Assembly (NCBI RefSeq): GCF_036347055.1
Contig: NZ_CP108882.1
Span: forward strand, 1,798,001 to 1,862,000
DNA: 64,000 nucleotides
Direction: 5' to 3'
Source: Streptomyces sp. NBC_00820
GTDB lineage: Bacteria; Actinomycetota; Actinomycetes; Streptomycetales; Streptomycetaceae
Positions within the stretch are counted from its first letter, which is position 1. Each line of letters begins with the position of its first letter. This document shows positions 8,252 through 16,688 of this stretch, in pieces. Below the pieces are notes generated by a model. That model did not search any database and was not told where the DNA came from. It worked only from the letters and a program-made list of their open reading frames with translations. The position numbers were made by a program, and so were the translations under genes.

Positions 8252-8268
8252 GACTAACCAGTCGGTAT
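8252..8268. promoter_or_regulatory. TetR-type operator, diverged copy
   Basis: GACTAACCAGTCGGTAT agrees at most positions with the reverse-symmetric consensus ATACCGACCGGTCGGTAT. It lies 60-76 bp before the SDR start, in the gap shared with the divergent muramidase gene. Confidence 0.55.
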
Positions 8269-8382
8269 GTCATTCGGAAGGGGAATCTCCGACGACTCCG
8301 GTCCGGCGCGTTCCGTGCCGGGCGACCGCACGCTAGCGTCCCCGTGGCCATGACACCCGCCGCGAACACGGAGGTCGACCGC

Positions 8383-9663
8383 ATGACGCTGTCCAGACGG
8401 AGCCTGCTCGCCACCACGGCCGCCGCGGCCGCCGCCGCGCCGCTCGCCGCCTCGGCCGCCCGGGACTCGGGCGCCTTCGGGGACGGGCACCGGCCGCACC
8501 ACGGCTCCTCCGGGGACCGGCTGCGCACCGGCTTCGAGCGCCTCGCCGACGACGGCTACGGCCTGCTCGCCGGCCGGAAGACCGGCATCGTCACCAACCC
8601 CACCGGGATCACCCGCGACGTCCGCCACATCGTCGACGTCATGCACGCCGACCCGCGCGTGCGGCTGACCGCCGTCTTCGGCCCCGAGCACGGCTTCCGG
8701 GGCACCGCCCAGGCCGGCGGCTCCGAGGGCCGCTACGACGACCCGGCGACCGGCCTGCCGGTCTACGACACCTACCTCAAGAGCGGCACCGCGCTGGCCG
8801 ACGTCTTCACCGCCTCCGGCGTGGACACGGTGGTCTTCGACATCCAGGACGCCGGCGCCCGCTTCTACACCTACATCTGGACCCTGTACGACTGCATGGA
8901 GGCGGCCGCCCTCGCGGGCAAGCGGTTCGTCGTCCTCGACCGCCCCAACCCGGCCACCGGACGCGCCGCCCAAGGGCCGGTGCTGCACAAGGAGTTCGCC
9001 ACCTTCGTCGGCCGGCAGCCGATCGCGCAGGCGCACGGCATGACGGTCGCCGAACTCGCCCGGCTCTTCAACGCCGAGTTCCTGGCCAAGCCCGTGCCGC
9101 TGGAGACCGTCCTGATGACGGGCTGGAAGCGCACCGACTTCTACGACGCCGCCGGGCTGCCCTGGGTGCCGCCGAGCCCGAACATGCCCACCCCGGACAC
9201 GGCGTTGGTGTACTCCGGCACCTGCATGTTCGAGGGCACCAACCTGTCCGAGGGCCGGGGCACGACCCGCCCCTTCGAACTCCTCGGCGCGGAGGGCGTA
9301 GACGGGCGCTGGGCCGCCGCCGTCAACGAACTCGCTCTGCCCGGTGTGCGGTTCAGGGAGGCGTACTTCGCGCCCACCTTCTCCAAGTTCCAGGGCAAGA
9401 CCGTCGGGGGCGTGCAGATCCATGTCCACGACCGGGCCGCCTACGACCCCGTACGCACCGGGATCGCGCTGCTGGTGACCGCGAAGAAGGTGTGGGACGG
9501 CTTCGCCTGGCGCCCGGACAACTGGATCGACAAGCTCACCGGCTCCACCCAGGTGCGCACGATGATCGACGCGGGTGCCGGGACCGACGAGGTGACCGGG
9601 GCCTGGCAGGAGGAGCTGAAGGCGTTCCGGCGGGTTCGAAAGGAATATCTCCTCTACGGGTGA
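8383..9663 (+). CDS. Secreted exo-beta-N-acetylmuramidase, NamZ family (DUF1343)
   Basis: A 426-residue protein with a twin-arginine signal (SRRSLLATTAAAA) followed by an Ala-rich h-region. The mature domain has VTNPTGI, FGPEHGFRG, DIQDAGARFYTYIWTL, VLDRPNP and NMPTPDTALVYSGTCMFEG, all hallmarks of the DUF1343 family. Its characterised member NamZ removes terminal MurNAc from peptidoglycan fragments. The Glu in GPEHG and Asp/Glu residues in the DIQD region are likely catalytic. A GGAGG at ideal spacing favours ATG 8383 over ATG 8350. A role in cell-wall recycling is inferred from the family. Confidence 0.8.
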   Translation: MTLSRRSLLATTAAAAAAAPLAASAARDSGAFGDGHRPHHGSSGDRLRTGFERLADDGYGLLAGRKTGIVTNPTGITRDVRHIVDVMHADPRVRLTAVFGPEHGFRGTAQAGGSEGRYDDPATGLPVYDTYLKSGTALADVFTASGVDTVVFDIQDAGARFYTYIWTLYDCMEAAALAGKRFVVLDRPNPATGRAAQGPVLHKEFATFVGRQPIAQAHGMTVAELARLFNAEFLAKPVPLETVLMTGWKRTDFYDAAGLPWVPPSPNMPTPDTALVYSGTCMFEGTNLSEGRGTTRPFELLGAEGVDGRWAAAVNELALPGVRFREAYFAPTFSKFQGKTVGGVQIHVHDRAAYDPVRTGIALLVTAKKVWDGFAWRPDNWIDKLTGSTQVRTMIDAGAGTDEVTGAWQEELKAFRRVRKEYLLYG

Positions 9664-9743
9664 GCCGTGTTGTATGGCCAGGCTTGCCCCGCGGCGGGAC
9701 GATGCGCCCACATCACACCGTTGGGGGGACGAGGGAGCCTGGC

Positions 9744-11045
9744 ATGGCGGATCCTGGGATGAGCGTGACTCCCTACTGGGAGCTGACCTTCGACGCGGAC
9801 GGGGACGTGGACCGCCCCGAACGCGACCGGCTGCTGGCGCAGGTCACGGGCCGGGGCGTCCGTGACCTGATCGTCTTCGCGCACGGCTGGAACAACGACC
9901 GTTCGAGCGCCACCGCGCTGTACCGCCGCTTCTTCGCGCCGGTCCCGGCGCTCGCGCCGAAGGCGCGGATCGGGTACGTGGGGGTGGTCTGGCCGTCGAT
10001 GCGGTTCTCCGACGAGCCGATCCCGGACTTCCCCAGATCCGTGGCGGCCACCGAGGCGGAGGCGGCACCGGGCGCGGGCCTGGACAAGGACACCCGGCGC
10101 GCGCTGCCGGCGGCCTTCCCGGGCCGGGCCACGGTGATCGACCAGATCGCCCGGATGCTGGACGAACGGCCGCGCGGCGAAAGGGGACTGACGGAGTTCG
10201 GGCGGCTGGTGCGGACACTGGCCGAGGCACCGGAGCCGGGCGCCGCGGCGGACACCCCGCAGGAGGGTGTGCCCGCCGTGCTCGACGGGGACACGGCCGC
10301 CGTGTGCGAGGGGCTGGCCGAGGCACTGGCGGGGCTCGCCGCGCCCGGGACCCCCGAGGGGTTCGGTCTGCCTAACCCCTGGGACGGCGCCAAGGAACTG
10401 CTGCGGCAGGTGACGTACTACACGATGAAGCGCCGGGCCGGGACGGTCGGCGAGCGGGGACTCGGTCCGGTGGTCGGGCAGTTGGCCCGCGCGGCGGACC
10501 CGGTGCGGGTGCATCTGGTCGGACACAGCTTCGGCGGACGGCTGGTGTCGTTCGCGCTGCGCGGGCTGCCCGCGGGCGTGCGCACGGTGAAGTCCGTGAC
10601 GCTACTCCAAGGGGCCTTCTCGCACTACGCGTTCGCCGCGCGGCTGCCGCACGCCCCGGACACGGCGGGTGCCCTGCACGGGCTCCAGGACCGGATCGAC
10701 GGCCCTCTGGTCTGCTGCTACTCGCACTTCGACGCGGCCCTCGGCACCTTCTACCCGCTGGCCTCCCGGGCCTCGGGCGACGACCGGTCGTTCGGCGGGA
10801 ACGCCGTCGGTGACCTGCTGGGCGCCCGGTGGGGTGCCATGGGGCACGACGGGGCGCGGGAGGTGTCCGGCGCGGCCGGACTGGACCTCGCCGCGGCCCT
10901 GCGCGGCCCGCTGCCCGCCAGGGGGTGCGTGAACGTCGACGCGGCGGCCGTGGTCAGGCGGGGCGGCCCGCCGAGCGGCGCCCACAGCGACATCCTGCAC
11001 CCGGAACTGGCGCGGGTGGTGCTGGCTGCGGGGCGGATCGCCTGA
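9744..11045 (+). CDS. Alpha/beta-hydrolase-fold serine hydrolase, uncharacterised
   Basis: A 433-residue protein with no signal peptide. The nucleophile elbow is GHSFGG, and an early strand ends in VFAHGWNND, the oxyanion-hole HGW seen in lipase-like hydrolases. A long insertion between the two (Pro/Ala/Arg-rich, about 150 residues) gives a lid-like region and makes the protein longer than a minimal hydrolase. The catalytic Asp and His are not securely placed by eye; HSDILHPEL near the C-terminus is a candidate for the His. Similar large cytoplasmic hydrolases are common in Streptomyces without assigned substrates. GAGGGAG supports ATG 9744; ATG 9759 is an alternative. Confidence 0.65.
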   Translation: MADPGMSVTPYWELTFDADGDVDRPERDRLLAQVTGRGVRDLIVFAHGWNNDRSSATALYRRFFAPVPALAPKARIGYVGVVWPSMRFSDEPIPDFPRSVAATEAEAAPGAGLDKDTRRALPAAFPGRATVIDQIARMLDERPRGERGLTEFGRLVRTLAEAPEPGAAADTPQEGVPAVLDGDTAAVCEGLAEALAGLAAPGTPEGFGLPNPWDGAKELLRQVTYYTMKRRAGTVGERGLGPVVGQLARAADPVRVHLVGHSFGGRLVSFALRGLPAGVRTVKSVTLLQGAFSHYAFAARLPHAPDTAGALHGLQDRIDGPLVCCYSHFDAALGTFYPLASRASGDDRSFGGNAVGDLLGARWGAMGHDGAREVSGAAGLDLAAALRGPLPARGCVNVDAAAVVRRGGPPSGAHSDILHPELARVVLAAGRIA

Positions 11046-11084
11046 GCCGGGCTGTCGCCCACGGGTGTCGACCGGCAGGCGTGG

Positions 11085-11128
11085 GCGGACCGGTGTCAGC
11101 CAACGGGCGTTGGCCGACACCGGTCCGC
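11085..11128. terminator. Bidirectional terminator between convergent genes
   Basis: Twenty-base arms (11085-11104 and 11109-11128) pair with a single mismatch around a 4-nt loop (gggc). It separates the hydrolase gene from the penicillin-acylase-family gene. Confidence 0.85.
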
Positions 11129-11138
11129 CGTCACCGGT

Positions 11139-13943
11139 TCACCGGTGCGAGGTGTACTCCACCACCTGCTGGAAGGTGGGCCGGTTCTGCCAGCTGATCC
11201 TGCCGTGCTTGATGCCGCCCAGGGCGCGCTGCACGATCGAGTCGGCGCACCACTGGTCGCCCGCCGAGCACTGGTCGTCGCCCGGGTAGACCTGTGCGGC
11301 AGTGAGGCCGGCTGCCTGCTTCAGGGTGCTGATGAGGATGTCCCGGCAGGAGCCGAGGCTTCCGCCGCCGCAGTACGCCCGCGCCAGGGGACCCTGCACG
11401 GGCTCACCGAGCACCGTCCGGATGTCCTTGTCGACGTAGCTCCACCACCCGTACTGGAAGGAGCTGCCGGCGTGCGAGCCGGTCGGGCCGTGTCCGGCGG
11501 AGGGTGCCTCGTCCACGGGCAGGCCGGCGGTGATCGCGGTGTACAGGTCGGTGCCCAGACCGGGCTCGAACTCCGCCTTCACCAGCTGTGGCCACCAGGC
11601 GTCGAGGACGCGGATCGCGTCGGCGTTGGCGTACGTCTTCGAGCCGGCCGACGTCTCCGTGCGCCTGGCGCCCGCCGCCGCCCAGACCTGGAGCTTGCTC
11701 ACCGCGGCGGCGGCGGTGGGGTCGGTCACCGGTGAGGAGTTGACGACCTTGAGCAACTTGGGCAGCACGTCCTCGGCGCGCAGGTCGGCGAGGGCCGCGT
11801 CCGCCATGGCCTTCGTCAGCGCCGAGCGGGTCACCCCGCCGGCCGCGACCAGCTTCTTCACCCGGTCGTCCAGCAGGTTGCCGCGGTGCACCGAGCCCTC
11901 GCCCCAGGGGGCGGCCGCGTAGTCCTTGGCCTGCTTGTTGTTCCAGGAGACGTAGTAGTCCTGGTCGACGGAGGCGGGGTGGGCTGAGGCCGGGGTGTAG
12001 TCGGCCGTGTTGGTCGCCGGGTCCCAGTTCCGCCACTCGTACGCCTGCTGCCCCCACACGGGGAACTCGGCGTCGACGCCGCTCGCCCGGACCGGGTTGT
12101 CACCGCTGTTGTAGTAGGCGGTGTGCTGGGAGTCGGCGTAGAACCAGTTGAAGGTGTAGTTGATGTGCTGGGCCGCGCTGCGGAAGTCCGCCGGGCCCTT
12201 GACGTAGTCGGGGTCGTTCAGCATCTGGAAGCCGATGATCGAGTCGACTTCGTGCAGGTAGGAGGAGCGCAGGGTGGTGTAGGCGACCTTCTTGCCGCCG
12301 ACGGTCGCGCGGTACTGCACCGGCCCGTACTTCGTGCGCCACACCCGCATCGTGTACGACCCCGCCGCCGTGCCGTCGGCGACGGTCGGCGACCAGGCGT
12401 TCTTCTGCTCGACCTTGTCCATGGCGGTGCAGGTGCCGCGGTAGAGGTAGTGGTAGTCGTCCTGGCACAGTTCGACGGCGTAGGTGTCGATGATGTCCTG
12501 GCCGGACGTGGTGGCGCTCCAGGAGTAGTCCTGGCCTCGGCCGAGTTCGACGTACATGCTCAGGCCGGCGAAGGAGGCTCCGCGGGCGCTGATGCCGGGG
12601 CCCTGGATCTCCTGGAGCATGAGCAGCTGCGGGGCGAAGTAGCCGGTCTGTGGCCCGAACACGGCGACGGGGTGGCCGCTCGCGGTGTGCTTGCCGCTGA
12701 CCACCAGGGCGTTGGACATGCCGCGCCTGGCGGAGCCGAGCGTGGTCCGGGCGGCCGTGGCGGAGGTGCGCCGGGCGCTCGCGGTGGCGGCGCTGCCCGT
12801 GCGGTCGTAGACGAGCGGTTCCCGGGCGGCCGAGCCCGGATCGGGCAGGGCCTCGCCCTGGGCGTCGTCGGGCTTGACGGCGTAGGGGAAGCTCTCGCCG
12901 TCGTGGACGGTGAGGACGGCCTCGGGGTCGTTGCGCTCGCGGAAGGACTCCCAGACCTTGGTGCCCTCCTCCACGCCGTACTTGGACTGGGCGGCGATCA
13001 GGGACAGGGCGTTGTTCACCTCGCCGCCCCCGCCTGAGCCGAAGAGCGAGCCGACGACGGAGGCGAGCGCCACCAGGTCGGTGATCTTGAAGTGGTCGAT
13101 GGTGCCGGCGTTGGTGATGGAGTCCTTGTGGCCGGTCAGGACGTACTCGCCGGGGAAGTAGCGGCCGCTGTCGGAGGCGTCGATGTAGGCGTTGACGCCG
13201 GCGAGGTAGGCGTTCGCGTCGGCGAGGGCCTGCTGACCGCGGGCGCCGTTGCCGTTGACGGCGCGGTCGATCTGCGCCTGGAGGTCGGCCTCGGTGTAGG
13301 GGGCGTTGCGGTAGAACTCCTGCTCGAGGCCCTGGTTGGAGGGGGCGCCGCCGGCGAAGGCCGTCAACTGGCCGCGGCCCACGTGCCGGAAGACGTCCAT
13401 GAGCCAGAGCCGGTCCTCGGCGGCCGCGTAGCCGGCGCCGAACTCGGTGCCGTACCGGGTGGTGCCCGTGATGTGCGGCACGCCGGCCTTCTTGTCGCGG
13501 ACGATGGTCACGTCGGTGCGGCCGGCGGGCTTCTCGGTGGAGGCGACCTGGTCGGTGGCGACGCCGAAGGAGGCGTCGTTGAAGAAGGTGCTGATCTTCG
13601 CGTCGGTCAGGCCCTGGTAGCCGGTGGCGAGGTTGGCGTAGGGGCCGAGCTGGTCCTCGGCGTGCGTGGGCTGGGTGCCGAAGACCTGGTTGAGCAGGAT
13701 CTGGGCGAGGGTGGCGTTGCCGTTCTCGCCGGGCGGCAGGATGTCCGAACACTGGCCGCCGCAGTAGTCGTTCGAGGCGGTGGCGCCCTGCGCGGTGGCG
13801 CCCTGCGCGGCGGCGGCCTGGGTGAGCGGGGAGAGAAGACCGGCGATCAGAACGCAGACGGATGCCGTCTTCAGGAACCCGGAGAGCTTGCGGGGAGTTC
13901 TCAGTGCGTCGAGCAACACGTTGCGTGGGGTGCGCCGTGCCAT
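11139..13943 (-). CDS. Secreted penicillin-acylase-family amidohydrolase
   Basis: A 934-residue Ntn-hydrolase precursor. An Arg-rich n-region and hydrophobic stretch (VCVLIAGLLSPLTQAAAAQG) form the signal peptide. The alpha-chain contains DVTIVRDKKAGVPHITG and YAAAEDRLWLMD. The autoprocessing site is RRGM before SNALVVSG, which puts the nucleophile Ser at residue 410. The beta-chain contains VFGPQTGYFAPQLL. The family hydrolyses amide-linked acyl groups (penicillins, acyl-homoserine lactones, lipopeptides). It is longer than typical AHL acylases (about 800 residues), partly from an Ala/Arg-rich linker before the cleavage site. Upstream of ATG 13943 is a clear GGAGG. Nothing nearby fixes the substrate. 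Confidence 0.85.
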   Translation of the reverse strand: MARRTPRNVLLDALRTPRKLSGFLKTASVCVLIAGLLSPLTQAAAAQGATAQGATASNDYCGGQCSDILPPGENGNATLAQILLNQVFGTQPTHAEDQLGPYANLATGYQGLTDAKISTFFNDASFGVATDQVASTEKPAGRTDVTIVRDKKAGVPHITGTTRYGTEFGAGYAAAEDRLWLMDVFRHVGRGQLTAFAGGAPSNQGLEQEFYRNAPYTEADLQAQIDRAVNGNGARGQQALADANAYLAGVNAYIDASDSGRYFPGEYVLTGHKDSITNAGTIDHFKITDLVALASVVGSLFGSGGGGEVNNALSLIAAQSKYGVEEGTKVWESFRERNDPEAVLTVHDGESFPYAVKPDDAQGEALPDPGSAAREPLVYDRTGSAATASARRTSATAARTTLGSARRGMSNALVVSGKHTASGHPVAVFGPQTGYFAPQLLMLQEIQGPGISARGASFAGLSMYVELGRGQDYSWSATTSGQDIIDTYAVELCQDDYHYLYRGTCTAMDKVEQKNAWSPTVADGTAAGSYTMRVWRTKYGPVQYRATVGGKKVAYTTLRSSYLHEVDSIIGFQMLNDPDYVKGPADFRSAAQHINYTFNWFYADSQHTAYYNSGDNPVRASGVDAEFPVWGQQAYEWRNWDPATNTADYTPASAHPASVDQDYYVSWNNKQAKDYAAAPWGEGSVHRGNLLDDRVKKLVAAGGVTRSALTKAMADAALADLRAEDVLPKLLKVVNSSPVTDPTAAAAVSKLQVWAAAGARRTETSAGSKTYANADAIRVLDAWWPQLVKAEFEPGLGTDLYTAITAGLPVDEAPSAGHGPTGSHAGSSFQYGWWSYVDKDIRTVLGEPVQGPLARAYCGGGSLGSCRDILISTLKQAAGLTAAQVYPGDDQCSAGDQWCADSIVQRALGGIKHGRISWQNRPTFQQVVEYTSHR

Positions 13944-14201
13944 GGCAGCTCCTCCCGACGGGGGTGGGCCGGACGTTACCGCCGGTATCCCCGGGAGAGA
14001 AGATGAACATGCGTCAACTTCCTTGATGACTTGGCCCGGTGGCTCCCGGCGGTCAACCCGGGGTGCCTTATGGGAGGCATCGGAATTCGGATGGAGCCGG
14101 ATCGTGTGTCGATACGTCTACTGGGCGACGTCGCGTGGAACCCGTACGACGACGCCGAAGTGACCGAAGTACGGACGCAGGTGTGACGGAGGTGCAGGGC
14201 G

Positions 14202-14804
14202 ATGGCCGGATTCCGAAGTCTGGCGAGACAGGTGCGGGACGCGCGATGCGATCTGGCGCTGCGGCGCTACTCACTGCGCAAGTGTCTGGAGCGGTTCGCT
14301 CCCTATGGACACCGCGCGACCTGGGACCACCTGTGCGCCCGGGCCGGTTTCGGCCCGGAGGACCGCTCCCCCGACCCGGCGCGGCTCGTGGCCGCACTGG
14401 AGGAGCTGGAGGAGGCGCGCGCCGTATGGCTGGCCTACGAGTCCGATTTCGCGGAACGCCGGAGGAAGGAGAAGCACGACGGGCTGCGCCGGCCGGGCAG
14501 CGTGGACGACTGGCACCGGATGACCTGGGGCGGCTTCGGGGTCGCCTGGTGCGACGACCCGGAGGTCCACCCCGGCGCACCGCTCGCCGAGGTGCTGCGT
14601 CGGCTGATAGCGGCACTGGAGCGTGAGCCGGACTCGGTCTGTCCGGTGTGCGGCGGGGAGCGCCTGGTGTGGACGTACGGCCTGGACCACGACCCGTCCG
14701 CCGGCCCGGTCTGCGCGGACTGCGGCATCCTCGTGCCCCGGCCGGTGCTGACACCACAGGCGCTGGCGTTCGCCAGGCGTGAACGGCTGCTGATGTCGGC
14801 CTGA
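14202..14804 (+). CDS. Zinc-ribbon-containing hypothetical protein
   Basis: A 200-residue soluble, basic protein, not recognised. The C-terminal third has CPVCGG, then about 20 residues, then CADCG, a likely zinc ribbon. The middle is rich in Trp and acidic residues (VWLAYESDFAERRRKEK; DDWHRMTWGGFGVAW). The N-terminus is Arg-rich (ARQVRDARCDLALRRYSLRK). The start at 14202 has GGAGGTG upstream at slightly long spacing. It stands alone between a secreted acylase and a pseudogene. Zinc-ribbon proteins of this kind often bind nucleic acid or protein, but no function is proposed. Confidence 0.7.
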   Translation: MAGFRSLARQVRDARCDLALRRYSLRKCLERFAPYGHRATWDHLCARAGFGPEDRSPDPARLVAALEELEEARAVWLAYESDFAERRRKEKHDGLRRPGSVDDWHRMTWGGFGVAWCDDPEVHPGAPLAEVLRRLIAALEREPDSVCPVCGGERLVWTYGLDHDPSAGPVCADCGILVPRPVLTPQALAFARRERLLMSA

Positions 14805-15047
14805 CCACCGGCTCCCGCCCGACCGGCGGGACCCGCGCACGAGGTACGACCACGGGGTCGCGGCCGCGAAACCCGACACGGCTACGGCTACGAAGTACGA
14901 CCGGGGAACACGACGGGGGAACACGGCCGGATTCTCAACCAGGGGGTACGGCCGACGGGAATGCGCCGGGGGTGCGCCGGGGATGCCGCACCCCCAGTTC
15001 TGGCCCGGCGCGGGGCCGTTGTCGGTGCCGCGCGGCACCATGGAGCC

Positions 15048-15484
15048 ATGGTGCACGTATGTCTCAACGGGCGCCGTCCGGCCACGGACGGCGCGTGCGT
15101 CCCCGTGACGCCCGAGGAGTTGGCGCGGTCCGCCTTCGAGGCCGTCGCGGCCGGGGCGACGTCGGTCCATGTCCACCCCAGGACACCGTGCGGACGAGAC
15201 AGCCTGTCCCCCCGGGTGCTCGCACCGGTGCTCGACGCGATACGGGCACGCGTGCCGGTGCCGGTGGGCGTGACCACCGGTGCCTGGGCCGAGCCCGGCC
15301 CCGAGGCACGGACGACCCGGGTGCGCTCCTGGTCGGTACGGCCCGACTTCGCCTCCGTCAACTGGCACGAGTGGTCGTACGGCCCGCCGTCGAGCGGTAC
15401 AGCGAGGTGACCGGCGGTCGTGCCATCGCCAAGGCCGTGAGCCCCGCGTACCTGACCCGCAAGGGCGGCACCGAGTACGAGTAG
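15048..15484 (+). pseudogene. Remnant of a DUF849 (BKACE, beta-keto acid cleavage enzyme) gene
   Basis: The frame from ATG 15048 gives an N-terminal BKACE segment (VCLNGRRP, PVTPEELARSA, AAGATSVHVHPR, VPVGVTTGAW, SVNWHEWSYG). It is about 120 residues against a family norm near 270-300, and the frame closes at 15410. A different frame then runs to 15484 (GGRAIAKAVSPAYLTRKGG) and reads like the C-terminal tail of an unrelated protein that I do not recognise. The simplest reading is a deletion that fused two gene ends out of frame. The His pair HVHPR that binds the active-site metal is kept, but most of the barrel is missing. Confidence 0.6.
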
Positions 15485-15584
15485 GACGCCGGTCACGGGC
15501 CGCCGGGCGTACGGTGCGGGGCCCGGCGAGCGGCGGATCGCGGGGCGCGCGGTACCGGGCGCCCGGTGCCGGGCCGGCCGGACG

Positions 15585-16043
15585 CTACCGGCCCTCCGCC
15601 ATCAGCCGCGACCCCGCCCGCCGCTCGCCGAAGGCGTCGTCGGGGTTGGACAGGACGCAGGTGTCCAGGGACAGGCATCCGCAGCCGATACAGTCGGTCA
15701 GGTGGTCGCGCAGCCGGTTCAGCTGCCTGATCCGCTCGTCCAGTTCGGAGCGCCACGCCTCGGACAGCCGGGCCCAGTCCTCACGGGTCGGGGTGCGCTC
15801 CTCGGGCAGTTCGGCGAGCGCGTCGCGGATCGTCGCCAGCGGGATGCCGACACGCTGGGCGGCGCGGACGAACGCGACACGGCGGAGGGCGTCACGGCTG
15901 TAGCGGCGCTGGTTGCCGGAGGTACGGCGGCTGGTGATCAGGCCCTTGGACTCGTAGAAGTGCAGGGCGGAGACAGCGGCGCCGCTTCGCGCGGACAGCT
16001 GACCGACGGTCAGCTCGTGGATCTTCTCGGGAATCTGCGGCAC
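15585..16043 (-). CDS. soxR: Redox-sensing MerR-family activator SoxR
   Basis: A 152-residue protein with a MerR DNA-binding domain ([21 protein letters not shown], shown here as [11 protein letters not shown] and [10 protein letters not shown]), a dimerisation helix, and the SoxR [2Fe-2S] cluster motif [12 protein letters not shown] (Cys118, 121, 123, 129). In Streptomyces SoxR responds to redox-active metabolites such as actinorhodin and phenazines rather than inducing soxS. The neighbouring genes do not look like its known quinone-reductase or monooxygenase targets. The start is a GTG at 16043 that almost abuts an AGGA, so the exact start is less certain than the identity. Confidence 0.9.
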   Translation of the reverse strand: MPQIPEKIHELTVGQLSARSGAAVSALHFYESKGLITSRRTSGNQRRYSRDALRRVAFVRAAQRVGIPLATIRDALAELPEERTPTREDWARLSEAWRSELDERIRQLNRLRDHLTDCIGCGCLSLDTCVLSNPDDAFGERRAGSRLMAEGR

Positions 16044-16108
16044 TCCTGAGAGCCTACCGACCCGCCCGCGGCCGCGGTGCGTTGACAGGTGCCCCGCGCG
16101 CGACCATG

Positions 16109-16124
16109 CTAAGCAGTTGCTTAG
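16109..16124. promoter_or_regulatory. Inverted-repeat operator ahead of the maoC-like gene
   Basis: CTAAGCA-gt-TGCTTAG is a perfect 7-bp inverted repeat with a 2-bp spacer, 27 bp before the start codon. A related site lies at 17362-17377 ahead of the TetR gene that ends convergently with this one. Confidence 0.65.
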
Positions 16125-16150
16125 GGACGTACGAGCGAGAGGCCGGGATC

Positions 16151-16612
16151 ATGGCAGAACCGAGGACCTTCACCTCCCCCGACGAGCTGAAGGCCGCCGT
16201 GGGCGAGCAGCTGGGTCACACCGACTGGGTGGAGATCGACCAGAAGCGGATCGACCTCTTCGCCGAGGCCACCGGGGATCACCAGTGGATCCACGTGGAC
16301 CCGGAGAAGGCGGCGTCGGGACCGTTCGGGACCACGATCGCCCACGGCTATCTCACGCTCTCGCTGCTCCCGCTGTTCGGGCCGCAGCTCATCCACGTCG
16401 AGGGCGTGAAGATGGGCGTCAACTACGGGACGAACAAGGTCCGTTTCCCCTCCCCCGTGCCGGTCGGCTCCCGCCTGCGCGCCACTGCGGCGATCACCGG
16501 CGTCGAGGACGTCCCCGGGGGCGTCCAGGTGGCCGTCGCGTTCACGGTGGAGCGCGAGGGCGGCGACAAGCCGGTGTGCGTCGCGGAGTCGGTGTCCCGG
16601 TACTACCTGTGA
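16151..16612 (+). CDS. MaoC-family (R)-enoyl-CoA hydratase
   Basis: A 153-residue hot-dog-fold protein. The hydratase motif is present: FAEATGDHQWIHVD with catalytic Asp and His, then GPFGTTIAHGYLTLSLL. Full-length members are about 150 residues, so it is complete. It hydrates trans-2-enoyl-CoA to (R)-3-hydroxyacyl-CoA, in fatty-acid degradation or polyhydroxyalkanoate supply. The ATG at 16151 is chosen at the family N-terminus; a longer frame from 16082 would run through the operator. The palindrome upstream and the convergent TetR gene suggest local repression. Confidence 0.85.
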   Translation: MAEPRTFTSPDELKAAVGEQLGHTDWVEIDQKRIDLFAEATGDHQWIHVDPEKAASGPFGTTIAHGYLTLSLLPLFGPQLIHVEGVKMGVNYGTNKVRFPSPVPVGSRLRATAAITGVEDVPGGVQVAVAFTVEREGGDKPVCVAESVSRYYL

Positions 16613-16661
16613 GCGGCGGGGGCAGCGCCTGAACGCGAGGCATGGCTCCCGAACCCGAGGG

Positions 16662-16685
16662 GGCGCCGCCGGACCCGGCGGCGCC
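16662..16685. terminator. Stem-loop between convergent maoC-like and tetR genes
   Basis: Ten-base perfect arms (ggcgccgccg at 16662-16671, cggcggcgcc at 16676-16685) around a 4-nt loop. Confidence 0.65.
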
Positions 16686-16688
16686 GTC

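Noticed and set aside
11139..13943. Part of a beta-lactam gene cluster
   Set aside because: No beta-lactam synthetase, IPNS, NRPS or resistance gene is found in the window.
14091..14186. A 31-codon ORF (ATG to TGA) ahead of the zinc-ribbon gene
   Set aside because: It has weak third-position GC and no ribosome site at the right distance.
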